Source: an uncultured Alphaproteobacteria bacterium
GTDB taxonomy: Bacteria > Pseudomonadota > Alphaproteobacteria > Rhodobacterales > Rhodobacteraceae
Assembly (NCBI GenBank): GCA_902533625.1
Contig: CACAMI010000003.1
Coordinates: 101,431-146,083 of the forward strand
Direction: 5' to 3'
DNA length: 44,653 nucleotides
Positions within the stretch are counted from its first letter, which is position 1; every line of letters starts with the position of its first letter. The translations under genes and the position numbers were made by a program. Shown one piece after another: positions 42,876-44,653 of the stretch. The notes beneath the pieces are model-generated. The model searched no databases and was not told the origin of the DNA. It saw nothing but the letters and a program-made list of their open reading frames with translations.

Positions 42876-43748
42876 TTGAATTGGCTTATTTTAATTTTTC
42901 TTGGAATTGCTTGGGGGCTTACGTTCCCTCTTAGTAAAATTGCCGCTGTATCAGGGGGATCACCCTTGGGTTTAACCTTCTGGCAAAACATAGTCTCTGG
43001 TCTGATTTTACTAGTATTTGTCATCTGGAAGTATGGTGGCCTTAAAATAGATAGATCTCTATACAAATTTATTCTCGTAGTCACTTTTCTTGCTGGAATT
43101 TTTCCAAATGTAATATTATATACTGCAGCATTCCACCTCGATGCAGGGGTCTTATCAATATCTGTATCCGTAGTTCCTATGTTTACCTATATTTTGGCTC
43201 TTTGCTTTGGATTAGACAAATTAGGTCTTTTTAGATGCTTTGGGTTGATTGTAGGATTTATTGCCCTATTGATTTTACTCTTGCCAGAAAATAGTTTGCC
43301 AGAAAGATCTGATGCTCCATGGGTTTTACTTTCCCTTTTATGTGCATTATTTTATGCTCTAGAAAACATCTATATAGATAAAATAAAACCAGAAAATTTT
43401 GGACCCATTAGAATTGCGTGTGCTTTAAGTATAACTACAGCCTTTATATCTCTCCCACTAGCTGTTTTTTCTGGGCAGTTTTTTATACCGACATTTGATA
43501 ACCCTTCCCTCTTATATTCACTTTTGGGAATAGGGGCGATTTCAGCAGTAGGGTACTCCACATTTATTTTTTTGATAGGGAATGCAGGATCTGTTTTTGC
43601 AGGCCAAACAGGATACTTAGTAACTTTCTTTGGTATTGTTTGGGGAATATTTTTACTTAGTGAGGTGCATTCATATTTTGTCTGGACTTCTTTTTTATTG
43701 ATCATGGTAGGAATATTCTTTGTTCGACCAAAGGAAGAAAATACCTAA
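42876..43748 (+). CDS. EamA/DMT-family permease with TTG start
   Basis: Inner-membrane transporter of 290 residues with ten predicted helices. NWLILIFLGIAWGLTFPLSK is helix 1 of the first EamA repeat, and LLSLLCALFYALENIYIDK opens the second. Translation starts at TTG 42876, with AAGGA 9 nt upstream; a nearby ATG (42870) is followed at once by a stop. Substrate unknown. It is divergent from the selD fusion and ends 1 nt from the stop of the convergent aldo/keto reductase gene. Confidence 0.85.
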   Translation: MNWLILIFLGIAWGLTFPLSKIAAVSGGSPLGLTFWQNIVSGLILLVFVIWKYGGLKIDRSLYKFILVVTFLAGIFPNVILYTAAFHLDAGVLSISVSVVPMFTYILALCFGLDKLGLFRCFGLIVGFIALLILLLPENSLPERSDAPWVLLSLLCALFYALENIYIDKIKPENFGPIRIACALSITTAFISLPLAVFSGQFFIPTFDNPSLLYSLLGIGAISAVGYSTFIFLIGNAGSVFAGQTGYLVTFFGIVWGIFLLSEVHSYFVWTSFLLIMVGIFFVRPKEENT

Positions 43749-43749
43749 A

Positions 43750-44653
43750 TCAGCAATATTTTTCAGGACCTACCCATTGATTGACTGAATAGCGATCACC
43801 AAAAGCCCATCCAAGAGGAAGTACTGACTCAATCTCTTTCATTTCATTTTCTGAGAAATTTTTTTCACATGCTCGTGCCATGTCCTTAAGGTATTGCACT
43901 GATCGCGTCCCAGGTATAGGAAGAATATGGCTATCCTTGTTCAGTAACCAGGCTATGGCTAACCCGCCGGCGGTTAAACCCCAATCGGATGCGAGTGTTC
44001 GGAAAGCGTGAGTTGCCTCAACGTTTTTAGATAGATTAGGTTCAATAAAACGAGGATTTTGTTGTAAAAACTGCATTTCTTTGACCTTTTCCTCTGTATG
44101 AGGTTTGTCTGTCAAAAGTGAGCGACCTACGGGGCTGAACGCTACAAAACTAGTTTTCAATGATTTTGTTTTTTGTAATAAACCTAGCTCTGGATATCGA
44201 GTTGACAGCGAATACTCCGATTGTACTGCACCAACAGGATGTATTTTGTTAGCTCTTTCTAATGATGTCGGTGCAATCTCCGAATACCCAAATTGATTTA
44301 TTTTACCCTGTTTAACAAAACCTGATAGAGTTTCTGTTACTTCTTCTATTGGAATAGATGTATCGCGTCTGTGAACATAATACAATTCAAGATTTTCTAC
44401 ACCCAGTCTCTTTAGAGAAGCCTCTAGCGCACTTTCTAGATACTTCTTAGAGTTATCAAAAAAAGTTTTCCCATCAGAAGATTTTGTAATGCTTCCCTTT
44501 GAAGCAATCTTAAATATATTTTTTGCAGATGGGTTTCTTTTTAGAAAACTCCCTATCCGTTCTTCTGATGAACCCATACCATAAATGTCTGCTGTATCGA
44601 TATGGGTAATGTCAAGATCTAGTGATGCAGATAATATTGAATGAGAAATTTCC
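43750..44653 (-). CDS. Aldo/keto reductase, N-terminus cut by the window edge
   Basis: NADPH-dependent aldehyde/ketone reductase of the AKR superfamily. The frame stays open to the window edge, upstream of an internal ATG at 44577, and encodes HIDTADIYGMGSSEERIG. That stretch holds the catalytic Asp and Tyr, so the true start lies outside. The catalytic Lys is in KIASKGSI and the His in LYYVHRRD. Cofactor-side residues are near ILPIPGTRSVQYL. About 300 codons are present of an expected 310-340. It resembles YakC/Tas-type reductases with broad substrates. The role here is not clear from the neighbours. Confidence 0.9.
   Translation of the reverse strand, partial: EISHSILSASLDLDITHIDTADIYGMGSSEERIGSFLKRNPSAKNIFKIASKGSITKSSDGKTFFDNSKKYLESALEASLKRLGVENLELYYVHRRDTSIPIEEVTETLSGFVKQGKINQFGYSEIAPTSLERANKIHPVGAVQSEYSLSTRYPELGLLQKTKSLKTSFVAFSPVGRSLLTDKPHTEEKVKEMQFLQQNPRFIEPNLSKNVEATHAFRTLASDWGLTAGGLAIAWLLNKDSHILPIPGTRSVQYLKDMARACEKNFSENEMKEIESVLPLGWAFGDRYSVNQWVGPEKYC

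Overview
The window is a compact, AT-rich stretch of bacterial chromosome carrying 38 protein genes, two of them cut by the window edges. I found no rRNA, tRNA, CRISPR array, insertion sequence or phage gene. No gene-free stretch exceeds 300 bases; the longest gap is about 220 bases (33982-34201). The ATP synthase zeta inhibitor (DUF1476) points to an alphaproteobacterium. The AT-rich composition, abutting genes, two dipeptide-type ABC systems and an FAD-domain/SelD fusion suggest a streamlined, probably marine heterotroph; this placement is inference.

Layout. (1) 1-5144: adenine deaminase (partial) and purine nucleoside phosphorylase for purine salvage, a DMT permease, a homocysteine S-methyltransferase, the zeta subunit and a flavin-reductase-like protein. 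(2) 5284-11889, plus strand: a probable aromatic-ring catabolic operon with two VOC ring-cleavage-type dioxygenases, two MhpA-type FAD hydroxylases, one FAH-family hydrolase and a short-chain dehydrogenase. A perfect 12-bp dyad lies in its divergent promoter region. (3) 22021-11876, minus strand: a peptide-use operon with an M20 peptidase, a solute-binding protein, two permeases, a fused double ATPase, an aldehyde dehydrogenase, a NylC/DmpA-type self-cleaving P1 peptidase and a TTC38-like TPR protein. (4) 22085-27469, plus strand: an exported DUF1800 protein, unusually long because of an insert with a CBM36/60-like module, its DUF1501 partner with a Tat signal, and a DMT permease. (5) 30458-27480, minus strand: a MetE-like zinc methyltransferase, a membrane di-iron desaturase/hydroxylase and a TIM-barrel protein. 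(6) 30581-33981: a SAM methyltransferase facing a COG0523 GTPase and a YtcJ-type amidohydrolase. (7) 34202-39477: a second complete dipeptide/nickel-type ABC operon, divergent from the amidohydrolase. (8) 39525-42747: MnmH (tRNA 2-selenouridine synthase) facing an FAD-oxidoreductase/SelD fusion, a complete selenophosphate-to-tRNA route. (9) 42876-44653: a DMT permease and a partial aldo/keto reductase.

Shared themes are uptake and breakdown of organic nitrogen and aromatic compounds, very tight packing (five convergent pairs separated by 0-4 nt or overlapping), and no recognisable transcription factor in about 44.6 kb. Regulation therefore has to come from elsewhere, and the perfect dyads and hairpins in the gaps are the main regulatory candidates. 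One hairpin sequesters the ribosome binding site of a permease gene. I saw nothing that is clearly a new defence or mobile system. The best candidates for something undescribed are the DUF1800 protein with its carbohydrate-binding-like insert and the methyltransferase/desaturase/TIM-barrel operon.
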